Below are positions 6,016-8,223 of a stretch of 8,223 nucleotides of DNA, piece by piece. Numbering within the stretch: the stretch's first letter is position 1; each line of letters begins with the position of its first letter. Source of the DNA: an uncultured Gammaproteobacteria bacterium (GTDB lineage Bacteria; Pseudomonadota; Gammaproteobacteria; GCA-001735895); assembly GCA_945787265.1 (NCBI GenBank), contig CALZHS010000053.1:1-8223 (forward strand), read 5' to 3'. The notes below the pieces were generated by a model that was not told the origin of the DNA, did no database searches, and saw only the letters and a program-made list of their open reading frames with translations. The position numbers and the translations under genes are program-made.

Positions 6016-7437
6016 GAGTGCCTTGAACCGCTCCAGTGCACGTTCGCGAGTTGTCTTCAAATCGAGCATCGGCAGCGGATAGTCCTCCCCGAGTTTTATG
6101 TTCGATGCCTGTAAAAGTTCCTCGCTCGCCTGCCACGGCTTGTGGCGGTACCTGGCCGGCAGACCGGAAAGTTCGGGGCAATAGCGCAGCAGGTATTCAC
6201 CCTCGGGATCAAACTTTTCACTTTGCAGGACCGGGTTGAAAATTCGGAAGTAGGGCGCTGCGTCAGCGCCCGACCCGGCGCACCACTGCCAGCTGGCGGC
6301 GTTGCTGGCGAGATCAGCGTCCACCAGGCAATCCCAGAACCAGTTTTCACCGATACGCCAATGAACGAGCATATTCTTAATCAGAAATGAAGCAACGATC
6401 ATCCTGACGCGATTATGCATGTACCCGGTTTGCCAGAGCTCGCGCATGCCGGCGTCGACAATCGGAAACCCGGTACGGCCCTCGCGCCAGGCCTGTAAGC
6501 CTACCGGCTCATCAAGCCACTCAAAGCGGTCAAACTTGCGATTGAAGTTCTGTTCCGGTAATTCAGGAAAGTGGTACAGCAGGTGGTATGAAAATTCACG
6601 CCAGGCGATTTCGCGCAAAAAATGTGCCGGCCCATCGCTGCGATCCTGCAGGCTGGCGATATCGATCTGGTGCCAGAGCTGGTGTGGGGATATCTCGCCG
6701 AAGTGCAGGTGTGGCGAGAGCCTTGAAGTCGCATCCAGTGCCGGGAAATCGCGCCCGCGTTTGTAATCAATGAGGGTAGCCTGCCAGAAAGTTTCGAATT
6801 TCTGTGCCGCCGCCGCTTCACCGATTTGCCAATGTTGGCACAGCGACTGGTGCCAGGAGGCGGTCGGTAACAGCTCCAGGTCTTCGATTGACAGGCTGCC
6901 GTCTACCGCAGAGGTATGCCAGTCAATGTGCTTCGGTGGCGCCAGCGGCTGGCGTGGCGTTGGCAACGACAGGCAGCCTTTCTGGTAAAAAGGGGTGAAC
7001 ACCCGATATGGGGTGCCATCATTTTTACTGACGCTCCAGGGCTCCCATAGCAGGCTCGCATTGAAGCTGCGGGTATCGATACCGCGGTCCAGCAGGTCAG
7101 ACTTGATTTGAGCGTCACGTTTAATGCGCCAGGGCTCATAGCATCGATTCCAGAAAACCGATTCCACGGGCAAGCTGGCCGCGAGACGACTGACGACTTC
7201 ACGCGCGTCTCCCCTGAAAATTCGGAGCCTGCCGTCAAGTGCACGATTCAACGACTCCAGCGAATGATGTAACCAGGTTCGGCTGGCAGCACCCATTGCC
7301 CAGTTGCCGGCATTGACATCATCCAGGATATAAATCGGCAAGACGCTGCCGGCCGCGACTGCGGCGTTGAGCGCCGGGTTATCTGAAAGTCTCAGATCCT
7401 GGCGGAACCATAGGATGGATAGGGGCTTTGCAGTCAC
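6010..7437 (-). CDS. phrB: Deoxyribodipyrimidine photolyase (class I CPD photolyase)
   Basis: This cytosolic flavoenzyme splits cyclobutane pyrimidine dimers in UV-damaged DNA using near-UV/blue light. At 475 residues it matches E. coli PhrB (472). Residues 5-135 form the antenna-binding alpha/beta domain, opening with LWFRQDLRLSDNPAL. The C-terminal half binds FAD: Y225, the TSRLSPHLHFGEIS block (237-250) and HNRVRM (341-346, N342 and R345), LVDADLASN (371-379, D373 and D375), then SWQWCAGSGADAAPYFRIFNP starting at 382. The electron-transfer triad is intact as W383, W360 and W307, each one residue on from E. coli W382, W359 and W306. The start is GTG at 7435-7437; no Met occurs before residue 48 and there is no clear Shine-Dalgarno. 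The upstream rudS-like gene ends 23 bases away on the same strand, so co-transcription and possibly translational coupling are likely. A cryptochrome-like role is less likely given the close match to bacterial CPD photolyases, but 6-4 or antenna specificity cannot be proved here. Confidence 0.95.
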   Translation of the reverse strand: MTAKPLSILWFRQDLRLSDNPALNAAVAAGSVLPIYILDDVNAGNWAMGAASRTWLHHSLESLNRALDGRLRIFRGDAREVVSRLAASLPVESVFWNRCYEPWRIKRDAQIKSDLLDRGIDTRSFNASLLWEPWSVSKNDGTPYRVFTPFYQKGCLSLPTPRQPLAPPKHIDWHTSAVDGSLSIEDLELLPTASWHQSLCQHWQIGEAAAAQKFETFWQATLIDYKRGRDFPALDATSRLSPHLHFGEISPHQLWHQIDIASLQDRSDGPAHFLREIAWREFSYHLLYHFPELPEQNFNRKFDRFEWLDEPVGLQAWREGRTGFPIVDAGMRELWQTGYMHNRVRMIVASFLIKNMLVHWRIGENWFWDCLVDADLASNAASWQWCAGSGADAAPYFRIFNPVLQSEKFDPEGEYLLRYCPELSGLPARYRHKPWQASEELLQASNIKLGEDYPLPMLDLKTTRERALERFKALA

Positions 7438-7460
7438 GGTGGCAGGAAAATGTCGTCTGG

Positions 7461-8223
7461 CTAGAGCGAGTTGAGGAGCATGAGTTCGTCCGGATGCGGC
7501 TGCATGTAATACGAGCGTTCGATGTACTGATTCGGATTACGGCGAAAGTGATGACGCAGCAGGGTGATCGGAACAATCAGGGGCAGCAGTCCCAGGCGAT
7601 AGTTCTCGATACAGGTACTAAGCTCTTCCTTGTCGCTTTTATCGAGATCCTGTTTTAGATAGCCGCGCACGTGTTCGAGGACGTTGACGTGGTTTGATCG
7701 CTTTGCGAAGATTTTCAGGATATTCATCATCTCGGCCAGGTAAAGCGGTGCATACTCCTCGATCGAACCCGTGTGCGCAGCCGAAAGCTCGCGCCCCAGC
7801 TTACGACCCCGTTGCTGGTCGTGGCTATAGAGTATGAGCTTGTGACGGGCATGAAAATCGGTCAGCGAGGCCCAGTCGAGGCCGGCGTCGAGCATCTCGT
7901 GCCAACGCTTATAGATGAAAACCCGTTTGACGAAGCTTTCCCGCAATACCGGGTCGCCGAGCCGGCCCTCTTCCTCGACCGGCAGGGTCGGGAAGTTCTG
8001 CATCATGGTTGCGGTGTAAAGACCGCTGCCGCCGCGCTGGGGCTGGTCTCCATGGTAGACCTTGACCCGCTCCATGCCGCAGCTGGGCGAATCCTTCTTG
8101 ACGATGTAGCCGAAAATATCTTGATGCCATGACCGCTGTTCATGCGCACTCTGGACCAGGGCCTGGGTAACGTTCAGCGCGGCGTTTTTGTTGCCGATCG
8201 CTTCGATGTTACCGTCGACCTCG
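7461..8223 (-). CDS. rudS: RudS-type tRNA 4-thiouridine desulfidase (DUF523/TudS plus DUF1722), 5' end missing
   Basis: The open frame runs past the first visible ATG (8073-8075) to the window edge. My translation adds 49 codons, EVDGNIEAIG... to ...YIVKKDSPSCG, giving 253 visible residues. The family is about 310-320 long, so some 60-70 N-terminal residues are absent. The DSPSCGMERVKVY motif (SPSCG at 8076-8090) is diagnostic of DUF523, the TudS desulfidase domain that holds a [4Fe-4S] cluster through conserved Cys; the N-terminal cluster ligands fall outside the window. From about RLGDPVLRESFVKRVFIYKRW onward the protein is DUF1722 (YbgA), ending in a Tyr/His-rich tail. In published RudS proteins this fusion removes sulfur from 4-thiouridine in tRNA, with DUF1722 binding tRNA. 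It lies immediately upstream of phrB, as E. coli ybgA does. The ATG at 8073-8075 falls inside the motif and is not the true start. Family assignment is firm; activity is inferred. Confidence 0.9.
   Translation of the reverse strand, partial: EVDGNIEAIGNKNAALNVTQALVQSAHEQRSWHQDIFGYIVKKDSPSCGMERVKVYHGDQPQRGGSGLYTATMMQNFPTLPVEEEGRLGDPVLRESFVKRVFIYKRWHEMLDAGLDWASLTDFHARHKLILYSHDQQRGRKLGRELSAAHTGSIEEYAPLYLAEMMNILKIFAKRSNHVNVLEHVRGYLKQDLDKSDKEELSTCIENYRLGLLPLIVPITLLRHHFRRNPNQYIERSYYMQPHPDELMLLNSL

Noticed and set aside
5672..6181. Long minus-strand frames (up to 169 codons) over the end of the kinase and of phrB
   Set aside because: They run antisense to the kinase domain and out of frame with phrB, both well supported by motifs; their translations are Arg/Pro/Ser-rich shadows.
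8073..8075. ATG as the start of a 204-residue protein
   Set aside because: It is the Met of the conserved SPSCGMERVKVY motif and the frame stays open to the window edge, so it is internal.
7773..8132. A 119-codon plus-strand frame
   Set aside because: Antisense to the DUF523-DUF1722 gene, whose reading frame and motifs are clear.
1..8223. Mobile element, CRISPR array, tRNA or defence system
   Set aside because: No transposase, integrase, terminal repeats, spaced direct repeats, tRNA fold or defence-type domains were found; the genes are housekeeping or signalling types.

Overview
The window looks like chromosomal DNA from a gammaproteobacterium. Base composition is moderate, genes are tightly packed, and all five proteins belong to families common in that class (a MmsA-type dehydrogenase, an LplT-like transporter fused to PlsC, a CHASE2 Ser/Thr kinase, PhrB and a DUF523-DUF1722 protein). 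Genus cannot be read from the sequence. There is no sign of phage, insertion sequences, CRISPR, tRNA or rRNA.

Layout from left to right. Positions 1-960 (minus strand) hold the N-terminal 320 codons of mmsA, a CoA-acylating methylmalonate-semialdehyde dehydrogenase, cut by the window edge. Positions 961-1155 separate it from the next gene and contain a good -10 box for mmsA plus hairpin-forming sequence. Positions 1156-3027 (minus) encode a two-domain inner-membrane protein: an LplT-like lysophospholipid transporter fused to a PlsC-type acyltransferase. A 425-bp divergent intergenic region (3031-3455) follows, with several inverted repeats and no convincing gene. Positions 3456-5990 (plus) encode an 844-residue membrane receptor kinase: periplasmic CHASE2 sensor, three membrane helices, a short TPR-like stretch and a complete Hanks-type Ser/Thr kinase domain. 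It converges, with a 19-bp gap, on a minus-strand pair: phrB photolyase (6010-7437), and upstream of it a DUF523-DUF1722 protein (7461 to the window end, 5' end missing) that matches the RudS tRNA 4-thiouridine desulfidase family.

The genes fall into functional islands. The rudS-like gene and phrB are 23 bp apart on one strand and are probably co-transcribed. One removes a near-UV-absorbing base from tRNA and the other repairs UV lesions in DNA, so together they look like a light-stress unit. The receptor kinase and the lysophospholipid remodelling protein are divergent from a shared, dyad-rich regulatory region and both act at the inner membrane; a link between them is only inference. mmsA serves valine/propanoate catabolism and appears to have its own promoter. 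No wholly novel system is evident. The most unusual items are the kinase architecture, the LplT-PlsC fusion without an acyl-ACP synthetase domain, and the RudS-PhrB pairing.
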